From Debaryomyces hansenii CBS767 (lineage: Eukaryota > Ascomycota > Pichiomycetes > Serinales > Debaryomycetaceae): a stretch of 64,000 bases of DNA. The position numbers were made by a program, and so were the translations under genes. The stretch lies in the NCBI RefSeq assembly GCF_000006445.2, contig NC_006047.2:1860001-1924000 (forward strand). The letters run 5' to 3'. Below the pieces are notes generated by a model that was not told the origin of the DNA, ran no database searches, and saw nothing but the letters and a program-made list of their open reading frames with translations. Position 1 is the stretch's first letter. Each line of letters starts with the position of its first letter. Below, piece after piece: positions 30,343 through 39,554 of the stretch.

Positions 30343-30865
30343 TTAGTTGATGGAAGACAAGATATCGGAGTCACCAGCATCTAAGATAGCTAAAGTACCG
30401 ACTCTGAATAACTTACCGCAAACGGTACCTAATTCGTTGTTACCACCTTGGAAGTAGTAAACTTGGGTCTTAGACAACATAGCGTAGTATTCCAATTCAG
30501 ACTTTCTTAAGACTGGGGTGTTACCAGCAATGATGATTAACTTAGCCTTACCGGTTCTTAAAGACTTGACGGCGGACTTGTATCCTAAGGTGTACTTACC
30601 AGATTTAATAACTAAACCTAACTTAGCGTTAATGTTGTCGCTGCTCTTTGATTTTGGGGCCTATTAACTGTTAGTATAATGCTCTACTCGTGCTTGCGTC
30701 CACTGTTTGCAATCCATAAATAGTGACCTGCCAAATACACCGTTTCTGTTTCGGGTTTCCAACTATCGAGTCCAATCTAATGGCTCTATGTTCGTTCATC
30801 CAGCCCTTTCCCAGTGCTTTCTATTTGACATTCATCCATTCATCTGTAAATAAGATACTGACCAT
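30343..30865 (-). CDS. RPL30: Ribosomal protein eL30 (two exons, exon 1 is only the ATG)
   Basis: Exon 2 (30343-30660) encodes [18 protein letters not shown] and onward to [10 protein letters not shown], the complete eL30 after the initiator Met. Exon 1 is the single codon ATG at 30863-30865. The 202-nt intron has the unusual GTCAGT donor, TACTAAC (30670-30676) and TAG acceptor at 30661-30663. The spliced protein has 106 residues. Known role: a large-subunit protein that also binds its own pre-mRNA to block splicing. It is divergent from RPL24, the same neighbour as in Saccharomyces. The strong favoured-codon bias fits a ribosomal gene. It is easily missed because of the one-codon exon. Confidence 0.96.
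30661..30862 (-). other. RPL30: RPL30 intron with non-canonical GTCAGT donor
   Basis: On the minus strand the intron begins GTCAGTATCT directly after the ATG. It contains TACTAAC ten bases upstream of the final TTAATAG acceptor. The GTCAGT donor is the one known for Saccharomyces RPL30, where the weak site and the overlapping RNA fold allow feedback inhibition by the L30 protein. Confidence 0.93.
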
Positions 30866-30898
30866 CTCTGCGTTTCTATATAATTATACACTCCGGTC
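30860..30898 (-). promoter_or_regulatory. RPL30: Autoregulatory kink-turn at the RPL30 start codon and 5' splice site
   Basis: The leader carries GACCGGAGTGT at about 30,888-30,898, and the start-codon region carries ACGCAGAGATGGTC at about 30,860-30,873. GACC can pair with GGTC, and GTGT with ACGC. They enclose a purine-rich asymmetric internal loop (GGAG opposite AGAGAT), the layout of the L30-binding kink-turn known from Saccharomyces. The outer helix includes the first bases of the intron (GGTC spans the ATG G and GTC), so L30 binding would occlude the donor. Confidence 0.85.
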
Positions 30899-31304
30899 TT
30901 GAGGTGATTAGATGAGTTCTTCTCTTTATAAAAGAATACAACTGAAAATTAATTTAATTATGTCCGATGCTCACCAGAGGGGGAGGGTGAAAAATTTGCG
31001 AATTGTGAGCGATAAAGAACGGTCACATTAATCACATGATACATACTTCTAAATTGACCATGAGCTGAATAAGTCGTGCGTTTATCTAATTCTCGGGTCT
31101 TAGCACCATGTTGACAGTGAGGGCTCATCCGGGAGATGTGACACAAAGCTCATAGTTAAGGCTCTGGACCGGGGGGGATTTTGTGTAACCGAAACCCGAA
31201 TTGGGCGAGAGGTGAAAAATTGCGACTAACACTGGGACATAATTGAAAAAGTTAGTAATAAATTTTTATTTACTACCAAGGATTGTTAAAGCAACGATTA
31301 ATAG
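30866..31304. promoter_or_regulatory. Divergent RPL30-RPL24 promoter
   Basis: The shared regulatory region of two ribosomal protein genes. It contains ATCACATG (31,032-31,039, E-box-like, Cbf1 type), a GGGGGGGA tract near 31,171 and ACCGAAACCCGAA near 31,190. No protein gene is supported here; the short frames are chance. In CUG-clade yeasts Cbf1 and Tbf1 drive ribosomal protein genes, so a Cbf1-type site would fit, but the assignment is inferred. Confidence 0.45.
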
Positions 31305-31473
31305 GTATGTTATGCACGATATTACCAGCACATATGATGAGATAGAGGACCTGAGATAGCACAGAGGAGAAGAAAACCAGAGAAATGATTACCAGGTTGC
31401 CTATGCTGTCGAGGATACCCCCGTCTACACTGGTCGACGAAAAAGTTTTTGAACTGCGTACTAACTAGAATAG
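31305..31473 (+). other. RPL24: Probable 5'UTR intron of RPL24
   Basis: GTATGT donor at 31305-31310, perfect TACTAAC at 31459-31465 and a TAG acceptor at 31471-31473, six bases before the ATG at 31480. The coding sequence itself starts at the expected eL24 residue, so the intron would lie entirely in the leader. Confidence 0.65.
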
Positions 31474-31479
31474 TTTATA

Positions 31480-31950
31480 ATGAAGGTTGAACTTGACTCA
31501 TTTTCCGGTACTAAGATCTACCCAGGTAGAGGTACTTTATTCGTTAGAGGAGACTCTAAGATTTTCAGATTCCAATCATCTAAGTCTGCTTCTTTATTCC
31601 ACCAAAGAAAGAACCCAAGAAGAATCTCATGGACTGTTTTATACAGAAGACAACACAAGAAGGGTATTTCTGAAGAAAGTGCTAAGAGAAGAACTAGAAA
31701 GACCGTCAAGAACCAAAGAGCTATTGTCGGTGCTTCTTTAGAATTGATCAAAGAAAGAAGATCCCAAAAGCCATCTGACAGAAAGGCTGCCAGAGACGTT
31801 AAGTTAGCTAAGGACAAGGAAGCCAAGAAGGCTGACAAGGCTGCTAGAAAGGCTGAAAAGGCCAAGTCTGCCGCTGCTGGTGCTCAATCTAAGGTCTCTA
31901 AGCAACAATCAAAGGGTGCTTTCCAAAAAGTCCACGCCACTTCCCGTTAA
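31480..31950 (+). CDS. RPL24: Ribosomal protein eL24
   Basis: The 156-residue product begins [20 protein letters not shown] and contains [21 protein letters not shown], with the Lys/Ala-rich C-terminal helix and terminal [11 protein letters not shown]; it is collinear with Saccharomyces Rpl24. Large-subunit protein whose N-terminal domain lies at the subunit interface. Highly biased codon use. It is divergent from RPL30, a pairing also found for RPL24A/RPL30 in Saccharomyces, so this is old synteny. It lies tail to tail with the taspase-like gene. Confidence 0.98.
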   Translation: MKVELDSFSGTKIYPGRGTLFVRGDSKIFRFQSSKSASLFHQRKNPRRISWTVLYRRQHKKGISEESAKRRTRKTVKNQRAIVGASLELIKERRSQKPSDRKAARDVKLAKDKEAKKADKAARKAEKAKSAAAGAQSKVSKQQSKGAFQKVHATSR

Positions 31951-32105
31951 GTTTGAGTAAGTTAAAATATGATGTTAACGCAAATTAGATTAACAATTGA
32001 TGTATTTTTAATATAAATATATATAAGCTTTTCCGAAAGTTTGGTGGTTCTTTTTTTATATCGTTTCCTTTAATGTATGTTTTTATTGTAACTGTACGAG
32101 GTTTA

Positions 32106-33209
32106 TTAGATTTTGAACTCGCCCCTGGCGAATACCTGTCCTACTCTATCGCTATCTAATCTACTTAAAATTAATTCGGGCTTGTTGTTATGAGACCTGA
32201 ATCCAAAATAGAACGATTCGGTGCTATGACAATACACTAAACGTTTTGCACCGCTGTTTAGGTCATGTATTACACATACGGCACCCATGTATATGATTGT
32301 ATTGTTGTACTTATCCACTGCTGTCAATGGCACGTCTATGCTGGCTTGCATAATGATATCAACTAATGCGTTACAGTAATCTGCACTGTAATTGTTTACT
32401 ATGTGATCAGCTATTCGGCCTGCTGCATTCATCATTATGATATCCTCTCCATTGCCACTACACATGCAGCTAACCGATATTCCATTCTTTGTTCGATGCC
32501 CTATGGCAGCTCCAAGGACGCCTGCACACCCTATTCTGCCTGGAAACTTAAAAAAGTTACCTCCTGATGAAGTTGCTATCTCTGTAGTTCTGCCATCAAT
32601 ATGCATAATACCTATCGTATCCTGTATTTCATTTCTAATACAATCTACGTCGTTCGGTGGTTGATTGTAGTCGCCGACCAATGTGTCTTTGTACGTGTTG
32701 TAGATCTTCTGAGACCTGGGTGATACCAAGGTATTCGTATCAACTTCTTCTTTCGTATTAGTAAGCTCGTCCAATAGTGGCTTCTGCCCATGATCAAACA
32801 TCAACGGCCTTGAAAGACCAAAGGATTTGAAACCAGTCGAATATAACCTATTCAATTGCTCGAAACATGTCAAGGTTTCAGTTATCGGGTATTTCTTAAC
32901 TATGTTATACATGACTCCCACCTGAGTATCGTTGTGTTCTCTATCGTATGAAATGAAGCTGGCATCACATTGAACCGCTCCTACCAAATTTAGCGATGAG
33001 CCATATCCAGTATTTGTCAAAACTGACTTTTCTAATTTCTTACTGACTTCTGTCAATACACTTTCCGATTCATTCACTAGTAAAGCCCCTTTGATCAATC
33101 TCCTATATTTATCATTTTTCAGTAAAGAATGGTTACCTGCTCCTATGTGTACAATTACTAAATTATCTTGATTTTCCATAAATAATGGACGCTCAATGCC
33201 TTTAGACAT
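32106..33209 (-). CDS. Ntn-hydrolase of the asparaginase 2/taspase family
   Basis: The start is set at the ATG at 33209 (MSKGIERPLF); the upstream frame reaches only a TTG. The 367-residue product has LVIVHIGAGNH at the N-terminus. The predicted self-cleavage site is D197-T198 in QDTIGIMHIDG, so T198 should become the nucleophile of the beta subunit. The substrate-binding TSSGGNFFKFPGRIG and GAAIGHRTKNG follow. The linker before the cleavage site is long, which favours a taspase-like (threonine aspartase) rather than a plain L-asparaginase/isoaspartyl peptidase role. Substrate unknown. There is no signal peptide, so the enzyme is probably cytosolic or nuclear. Confidence 0.8.
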   Translation of the reverse strand: MSKGIERPLFMENQDNLVIVHIGAGNHSLLKNDKYRRLIKGALLVNESESVLTEVSKKLEKSVLTNTGYGSSLNLVGAVQCDASFISYDREHNDTQVGVMYNIVKKYPITETLTCFEQLNRLYSTGFKSFGLSRPLMFDHGQKPLLDELTNTKEEVDTNTLVSPRSQKIYNTYKDTLVGDYNQPPNDVDCIRNEIQDTIGIMHIDGRTTEIATSSGGNFFKFPGRIGCAGVLGAAIGHRTKNGISVSCMCSGNGEDIIMMNAAGRIADHIVNNYSADYCNALVDIIMQASIDVPLTAVDKYNNTIIYMGAVCVIHDLNSGAKRLVYCHSTESFYFGFRSHNNKPELILSRLDSDRVGQVFARGEFKI

Positions 33210-33259
33210 GGTAGAATTCAAGATCTATGGATCATACGCAAATAGATGAGAAAAAAAAA

Positions 33260-33333
33260 TGGTCCCTAGCAGGATCGAACTGCTGATCTTGGCGTTATTA
33301 GCACCACGCCTTAACCAACTGGGCCAAGGGACC
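33260..33333 (-). tRNA. tRNA-Ile (anticodon AAU)
   Basis: A 74-nt minus-strand cloverleaf: acceptor GGTCCCT/AGGGACC, D-loop GGCCCAGTTGGTTAAGGC, anticodon loop CTAATAA carrying AAT (read as IAU), and T-arm CAGTTCGATCCTG. It closely matches yeast tRNA-Ile. A T9 terminator lies just downstream (A-run 33,251-33,259 on the plus strand). No intron. Confidence 0.97.
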
Positions 33334-33521
33334 TATTTTGAATATAATCGATTATTACTGCCGATGCTTCCGAGTACTCCTTCTTTCTATATAGTCATAA
33401 CACTCAGCACGTTTTTCTTGGCATAGAGCCTATTACACCGCCATCCATACGACTATAAACGTGCAGGTTTATTAAAGTGAAGGTTTCCAGCAAAAGTATT
33501 ACTATTATTATCATAGGTATA

Positions 33522-33749
33522 ATGCTTGCATTGTTATTTACAGCGGGCTATTTCGTGACACGAGCGTCAAAGGAGATCAATGGTGCTCGTCGCCGCCGAA
33601 AGGAGAGGAAATTAAAACTGAAGAAATCAAAGGCAGAAACAAAGCCCGTACGGACTACGACTGACACATCTGCATCAATAAATAGTGATACAAGTAGTAT
33701 CAGCGTGAAGAGCAAAGAAACCACCTTGGATTCGAAACCGATTTCTTAG
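33522..33749 (+). CDS. Possible small membrane protein with basic flank
   Basis: The ATG at 33522 gives 75 residues; the same frame extends 45 bases upstream to a GTG without an ATG. A short hydrophobic segment (MLALLFTAGYFV) is followed by a strongly basic region (ARRRRKERKLKLKKSK) and a Ser/Thr-rich tail. It looks like an N-anchored small organelle protein, but the membrane segment would be truncated if the upstream IIIIG residues are not translated. A spliced or longer 5' end is possible. No family recognised. Confidence 0.35.
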   Translation: MLALLFTAGYFVTRASKEINGARRRRKERKLKLKKSKAETKPVRTTTDTSASINSDTSSISVKSKETTLDSKPIS

Positions 33750-33935
33750 ACTTTGTATATGACCCCATTAGGCTAACGACAGCTCCAATTTAATTAACAA
33801 CGGTTTTTCATTTTATCATTTATATGCAGGCTTAATTAAGTCAATATCTATTCATTCATAATACTTCTACAATTTCTATAATACTGATGTAGTATTGCAC
33901 TATATGTTTCTAGATATCCATAGTTTCGTTCCAAA

Positions 33936-35636
33936 ATGAAGCTTGGTTTTAGATGGTTCAGATATATAGGGTATGGTGTATATAATGACTTGCGAAGCAG
34001 GTTGCCATACTACAAATCTGACTTTACAGATGCATGGAACTACAGAGTGATACCATCCACCACATTCATATTTTTCACTAATTTGTTGCCGGCTATAGCA
34101 TTTGCCCAAGATATGTTTGATAAGACAGACAATAAATATGGATTGAACGAGGTTTTGATGAGTTCGGCCATGGCAGGAGTTGCATTTGGGTTGTTTTCGG
34201 GCCAGCCTTTATGTATGGTAGGAGTTACGGGACCAATTTCGATTTTCAGTTATACGGTTTATGAATTAATGGAGCCACGAGGAACACCTTATTTTCCGTT
34301 CATGTGCTGGATATACCTTTGGTCTATGGTTATGCATTTCATCATCTCTTTTGGGAATTTAATTTCCTACTTGAAGATTATTAGTCTGTTTTCGTGTGAT
34401 GTATTTGGGTTTTTCATCAATGTTGTTTATCTTCAAAAGGGAGTGCAGATTTTGAATAACCAATTCAGAAACGTAAGCACTGAGAGTGGATATTGTTCTG
34501 TAATGATCAGCTTATTGATGGTTATATTTGGAGTCGGAAGCTTTATTTTCGGCAGTTCATTGCATTATTTCAAAGGTTGGATTAGAAAAATATTTACCGA
34601 TTATGGTGTTCCCGCGAGTATTATATTTTTTACTGGCTTTATTCATTTTGGAGGGAGTTTACAAGACACTGAATTGGACAGATTGCCTATTACGCAATCA
34701 TACCAACCTACATATCATGGAGAAGGAAGAACCCATGGCTGGTTCATTCACTTCTGGCCGCCTCATATAGCTGTCGCCGATGTATTTTTGGCGATTCCTT
34801 TTGCTATATTGTTAACCTTTTTGTTTTACTTTGACCATAACGTCTCGTCACTTATGTGTCAGCTGAAGGAATTTCCGTTGGAAAAACCTTCTTCATTCCA
34901 TTGGGATTTTACATTACTCGGTATAACTACAGGCATAGCGGGAATAATGGGACTTCCAGCACCTAATGGTCTTATACCACAAGCACCGCTTCATACACAA
35001 TCGTTAGTTATTCATAATCTCCAAACAGGAGAAGTATTATCTGTTGTTGAACAGAGAGTAACAAATACAATCCAAGGCATTCTAACGTTTGTGATGATGA
35101 GTCGACCATTTTTAGTTGTCTTGGGATTGATTCCTCAAGCACTACTTGCTGGTTTGTTTTTTGTTATGGGTATCACAGGTTTACATGGGAACATCATCAC
35201 AAACAGAATTAGATATATCTTTATGGACTCTGAGTATATTCAAAATGATTCAACTTGCCCTCAAGTGTTCAGAGATATTGATAGGATACCGAACAAAAAA
35301 TGGTTCTACGTTTACTTGGTGCTTCAGTTAATTGCATTTGGCTTTGAATTCGGTATAACTTTGACCAAAGGAGCCATAGGATTTCCGGGAGTGCTTATGT
35401 TCTTTGCCATATGTGCTGAATGGGTCTGGCCTTTGATTATTCCACGGGAAGATTTAGACAATTTGGATTCTGAAGTGGCAGACGAGTTCATTATTAGAAA
35501 TTTGCAAATTGTTGACGAATTAAAGCTGAGCAGTAAGTCTTCGAAGAGTTTTGATCGCTCTGATTATGATACGTATGGTGGTGGAATGCATGAGTATGAA
35601 TTGAGCGATCGTGGCGGTAATAGTGAAAACAAATAA
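33936..35636 (+). CDS. BOR1: Bor1-type borate/anion exporter (SLC4-like)
   Basis: The 566-residue membrane protein of the HCO3-transporter family. Seen: N-terminal DLRSRLPYYKSDFTDAWN, IPSTTFIFFTNLLPAIAFAQD, the anion-site GLFSGQPLCMVGVTGPISIF, FHWDFTLLG, GLPAPNGLIPQAPLHTQSL and LAGLFFVMGITGLHGN. The length is close to Saccharomyces Bor1 (576). Known role: plasma-membrane or vacuolar efflux of borate. The cytosolic tail is short, Ser/Asp-rich and Gly-rich. The promoter is the ~190 bp after the small gene at 33749. Confidence 0.93.
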   Translation: MKLGFRWFRYIGYGVYNDLRSRLPYYKSDFTDAWNYRVIPSTTFIFFTNLLPAIAFAQDMFDKTDNKYGLNEVLMSSAMAGVAFGLFSGQPLCMVGVTGPISIFSYTVYELMEPRGTPYFPFMCWIYLWSMVMHFIISFGNLISYLKIISLFSCDVFGFFINVVYLQKGVQILNNQFRNVSTESGYCSVMISLLMVIFGVGSFIFGSSLHYFKGWIRKIFTDYGVPASIIFFTGFIHFGGSLQDTELDRLPITQSYQPTYHGEGRTHGWFIHFWPPHIAVADVFLAIPFAILLTFLFYFDHNVSSLMCQLKEFPLEKPSSFHWDFTLLGITTGIAGIMGLPAPNGLIPQAPLHTQSLVIHNLQTGEVLSVVEQRVTNTIQGILTFVMMSRPFLVVLGLIPQALLAGLFFVMGITGLHGNIITNRIRYIFMDSEYIQNDSTCPQVFRDIDRIPNKKWFYVYLVLQLIAFGFEFGITLTKGAIGFPGVLMFFAICAEWVWPLIIPREDLDNLDSEVADEFIIRNLQIVDELKLSSKSSKSFDRSDYDTYGGGMHEYELSDRGGNSENK

Positions 35637-36179
35637 AATATTATTCTTATAAAGGGCTAGCATTGCATTTGTTTGTTTAATAAAAATAGCATGGATTTAA
35701 TTATATAAGTCGTACATATATTTAAATATAGCTTTGACCAAGTTTAGCGATATTTAATATTTTTAATATTTTTCATAAATTTGTGAATTTTGGAATAATT
35801 TGGAAGTCAATTTTTCTAATAAAATACATAATTCCATTTCGTTTTTGTCATTTTGGTTTTATTAATTATGTATAGAGATCTATTAAAACTATGTATAAGA
35901 AGATAAGTCATAAGAATAACAAGAAAATCAATAATATAATTTTTTTTTTTTTTAAATTTTATAATAGAAACAACATTTTTTTTTTTTTTAGTATTTTGGG
36001 ATATGTTTTAATGAATAAATTATAATGCAAAATAATAATAATTAGTGACGAATATCATTTGTAACGATAATAATCTAATCCTATGAACATAAGAAAAGAA
36101 GGATGCAAATAAAAATTTCGAAGTTATATCGATATCTCTCTGTGTTAATATATCTGCAGATATATCAGACTCAACTCAT
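35637..36179. other. AT-rich convergent intergenic region
   Basis: About 0.54 kb between the 3' ends of BOR1 and the SRO9-like gene. It is extremely AT-rich, with T13 and T12 runs near 35,941 and 35,976. No gene is seen; the T/A tracts probably serve 3'-end formation of both transcripts. Confidence 0.5.
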
Positions 36180-37532
36180 TTAATTATCATTTGGTAACAA
36201 CCATTGTTCATAATTCCCCTTAACTCTCAACTCAATGTCATCAATATCAGCAGTTTGTAAATCTTTACCATTCAAATAATTAATTTCTAAATTCTCACAA
36301 TGTTTCAAGGAATCCAAAATAATGGTGCTAGAACTGATTTCTTTATTTTCAATACTGTTTTGTATACCGTTGATAATTATTTTAACACGCTTGAAATTCA
36401 AAATTAACGCTAATGAAACCCAACCTTCAGTGTTCATATTCTTTCTCAAAAAGATATCTTTTATTAAGTTTTCCAAAGAAAAGTAATAGTCGATTTGTTG
36501 AGTTAATGCTTGTTGAGGATCTTGCTTTGGTGAAATTGGTGGAGGAATTTGCTGTGGAATTTGTTGTGGTAATCCCATGGAGCTATTGATAAATCCATTT
36601 GATCCATTCATTGGTTGGTGGAATGAATTTCTATTATTTTGATGACGGAACTGATTTGGTCTAAATTGACGGTTATTGAAATTTTGGTAGTTTTGATTTT
36701 GAACAAATGGTTGGGGGTGGTAGAAACCATTTTGCTGAGGTGATGGTTGTTGCTGTTGTTGAGATGGTGGTTGGTTAGGGAATCTTGGTTTGAAGCTTCC
36801 GTTGGTGTTACCATTGAAGCGTCTCATATTCTTTTGCTGAGCTTGACCTTGAGCTTGACCTTGGAACTGACCATTTGGTCTTGGCTTGAAACCGTCATGT
36901 GGTTGCTGGGCTTGTTCAGGAGATTCAAATTGACCGTCCGTCTTACTTATGCCAGCAACTGGTTGGTTTGCTTGCATGTTTGGGTTGTTATTTTGGGTAT
37001 TTTGGGTACTTTGGTTATTCACTTGCTTCTTCTGGGTATTAGCACCCTTCTTGTTCTTTTTGTTTTGCTTTTGCTTCTGACTGTTGGCTCTTCCACTTGG
37101 TAAGATAACCTTTGCATTGATAGGGACCCATTTGTTGGTAATAGGTTTAATGAATTTTTGGGTTGCAGTGGCCTGTTGATCTGACAAACTGGCCTTATCA
37201 GGTGTAGGCCACTTGTGCTCGTCAACTGGTTTGTTGCTCACGTTTGCAGCATCACCCCAAGCAGACTTGCTAGGAACAGGAGCTGGCGCCAATGGCTTCT
37301 TTTCCTTGGCAGCAGCTTCCTTTTCTTTAGTCTCAGCCGCCTCAGCAGACTGCGTAGACTCAGTAGGCTCAGCAGGCTCAGCCGTTGCTGCTTCTGCTTC
37401 TTGTGGTTCTTCAGTCGAAGTGACCTCAACCCCCGAGGTTTCACTTCTAGAAGCTTCACCTGAAACTTCATGCAATTCCTGTTCTGGAAATTGCCCCTTG
37501 GCGACGTTAGCGTACGAAACTGGCGATGACAT
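36180..37532 (-). CDS. SRO9: Sro9/Slf1-like La-motif RNA-binding protein
   Basis: The start is chosen at the ATG at 37532 (MSSPVSYANVAKGQFPE). The 450-residue product opens with the SYANVAKG signature of Sro9/Slf1. An Ala/Glu/Thr-rich stretch follows, then SAWGDA with the KWPTPDKAS block, a basic KKNKKG patch and a long Gln/Asn/Pro/Phe-rich region. The La motif (about 345-440) carries QQIDYYFSLENLIKDIFLRK and GWVSLALILNFKRVK. Known role: a cytoplasmic polysome-associated mRNA regulator. Orthology to SRO9 versus SLF1 is not resolved by sequence alone. Strand asymmetry explains the many overlapping open frames here. Confidence 0.88.
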   Translation of the reverse strand: MSSPVSYANVAKGQFPEQELHEVSGEASRSETSGVEVTSTEEPQEAEAATAEPAEPTESTQSAEAAETKEKEAAAKEKKPLAPAPVPSKSAWGDAANVSNKPVDEHKWPTPDKASLSDQQATATQKFIKPITNKWVPINAKVILPSGRANSQKQKQNKKNKKGANTQKKQVNNQSTQNTQNNNPNMQANQPVAGISKTDGQFESPEQAQQPHDGFKPRPNGQFQGQAQGQAQQKNMRRFNGNTNGSFKPRFPNQPPSQQQQQPSPQQNGFYHPQPFVQNQNYQNFNNRQFRPNQFRHQNNRNSFHQPMNGSNGFINSSMGLPQQIPQQIPPPISPKQDPQQALTQQIDYYFSLENLIKDIFLRKNMNTEGWVSLALILNFKRVKIIINGIQNSIENKEISSSTIILDSLKHCENLEINYLNGKDLQTADIDDIELRVKGNYEQWLLPNDN

Positions 37533-38533
37533 CTTGATTATTGTGTTCAGCGTCCTAAGTACTCTTGCGGAAATGTACAAATTTAATGACTATAACGGTG
37601 GTATACTAGGTGGTGTCCTTTAGTATATCAATTATAACAGCTGGAGAATATGTTATGTGTTTAATATCAAAATATTAATTGGTGGCGGGTACACTAGGCT
37701 AATATATGCTCGATTAATGTGAATGCTAACCTTTGTAACTGGATGGGTGTTTAACTAGCGTAGACGATTTGTACTGTTCAAACTCGTAAAAATCCTATTT
37801 ATGAAGTTAAATAGTTCCTGCCAAATACCTATATTTGTATTTTAAATCGTTAGAATTATAATTATAGCTAATTAATTACGTTCTATACTAACTATAAAAA
37901 TTTTTAGTCGGTAGAATGAAATTTTTTTCTACCAAAAAAAAATTGGCCTGTGTTTTTGTGTAACTTTGATTTTCTTTCTTTCTACCTATTAACTATTGAC
38001 CTGATTCACACTATTGTAATAGATGCAAATGGTCTCCTCGTCCCACCGATTGGGTCGTTTATGCTACGAATGATTACAATTGAAATAGAGGCATGTCCTA
38101 CAATATATATTGAAACAAAATAATGATCATTGGGGTTGGTGATCGATTTTGGCCTGATCTTATCGTCGTACCTTCGATTTCTGTACAAATCACTAGTACT
38201 GTCTATACCATTATTGGGACCAGGTGAAAAAAAAAGTTACGCTGTAGGAAAATAGCGGTCCTGAATTTACAGAGGAATGGTTCAGAATAGCGTAAACTTT
38301 GTACTTATAAGTGGCCTAACTTTTGTGGAGGAACGATCCTGTCTATAACATTGGATAAGTTCACTCCACAATATAAACGGGACATAAAGAATAGTCTGAA
38401 TAAGTGGTGTTGATAGCATATTACAAGAGAATATAATCAAATATACGGCATATACAACCGATCTGGATTGGAAGAAGTTGCAGAACAAGATAACATAGAA
38501 ATAAAACGTGACATACAGAAGTAAAAAAAGAAT
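37533..38533. promoter_or_regulatory. 1-kb divergent promoter region of SRO9 and the PXMP4-like gene
   Basis: The divergent intergenic region. It has poly-A/T tracts (near 37,920-37,950 and 38,227) and pyrimidine-rich CTTTCTTTCTACC near 37,974. No RNA gene was recognised. Two minus-strand frames (38006-38188 and 38282-38713) lack family features, and the second overlaps the start of the PXMP4-like gene. Confidence 0.4.
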
Positions 38534-39220
38534 ATGAGTGTTTTGAATAACCCGCTTTATCGTCCACTCTTGGAGGTACTTAGATCGTCGAGAAATGGGA
38601 TAGTGTACGGGGGTAAGATTCGTTTTTCTCATGCGTTGGTGATTAATTTGTTGTATAGGTCTGGGCCGCTTAAACCAAGATTGCAGCAGGTGTTGAAGGC
38701 CACCAAGAACCATGCCGAGGTGTTAGCTGGATTCGCGATAATATATAAATTCGCTGTGAACGTGTTGGTTAGCGAGAAGATCATGGGGACTGACAAGTTG
38801 GGATTGGTGAAATTTCTTGCTGGGTGTTTTGGATCGTGGGTAGTTTATTCACAGCATTTCAACTACTTCAACCCGGGAATTACGCACCAGGTTACACTCT
38901 ATTGTTTCTCGAGAGTGTTGATTGCGGTGGGTAAGATTCTACTCGATAACTACTTGAATTGTAGACAACCTACGCTCTATCTGGCCAGTGGAGAACTGAT
39001 CCCATATGCCAAGTTGACAGGCAACCAGCAGAAGAAGTTGAGGTCGTCTGTGTATAACAAGACGTGGAAATACTTTGCGGTGTTGACATGGGGATTAGTT
39101 ATGTTCATCTACGATTACCAGCCACAATACTTACAGAGTTCGTTGAGACACTCCATGGCGTACATCTATGATGTGGAAATGGATGAGTGGTCCACATGGA
39201 GAGATTTTTTCGGGTTCTAA
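38534..39220 (+). CDS. PXMP4/PMP24-like peroxisomal membrane protein
   Basis: The 228-residue product carries IRFSHALVINLLYRSGPLK and ATKNHAEVLAGFAIIYKF, the signature stretches of PXMP4 proteins in the Tim17/Tim22/Tim23/Pmp24 superfamily. Four hydrophobic segments alternate with basic loops. The family sits in the peroxisomal membrane; its transport function is poorly known. G+C is slightly higher than in its neighbours, without other signs of transfer. It is the last core gene before the tandem array. Confidence 0.8.
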   Translation: MSVLNNPLYRPLLEVLRSSRNGIVYGGKIRFSHALVINLLYRSGPLKPRLQQVLKATKNHAEVLAGFAIIYKFAVNVLVSEKIMGTDKLGLVKFLAGCFGSWVVYSQHFNYFNPGITHQVTLYCFSRVLIAVGKILLDNYLNCRQPTLYLASGELIPYAKLTGNQQKKLRSSVYNKTWKYFAVLTWGLVMFIYDYQPQYLQSSLRHSMAYIYDVEMDEWSTWRDFFGF

Positions 39221-39554
39221 GGGTTATTTATTTATGTTGTATTTATTTCATTTTCATTATTTATTGTTCTATAGTGTTGTACATTTATAGATAGATATAT
39301 TTAAATTATTAGGCTGTGATCCTCGTGTCCGGTAAACATTCATACTGGGCTTCAGTGTCAGAGTAAACTTAATCCAATGTTTCAATATCAATGTTTTGAC
39401 CTCGATATAGTCATTCGTGTTATCTTAACTTGTGTCATTAGACTCTATTGTGAATTTAATATATATATGATATCATATTAGTATATGGAATGCTGAAATG
39501 GTATACACCAGTGTAATCTGTTGCACAATGCTGCTACCATATGGCATAAAGTTT
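39221..39554. other. Boundary between core genes and the tandem array
   Basis: AT-rich 3' flank of the PXMP4-like gene and of array member 1. The segment just before 39555 (CTGCTACCATATGGCATAAAG) is repeated at about 42,030 after member 3, marking the edge of the duplicated unit. No gene is seen. Confidence 0.5.

Noticed and set aside
31305..31473. An upstream coding exon for RPL24
   Set aside because: The protein already begins at the conserved eL24 Met, so the splice signals can only define a leader intron.
37019..37623. Several overlapping frames on both strands inside the SRO9-like gene
   Set aside because: They are shadows caused by low-complexity Gln/Ala/Thr-rich codons of the La-motif gene.
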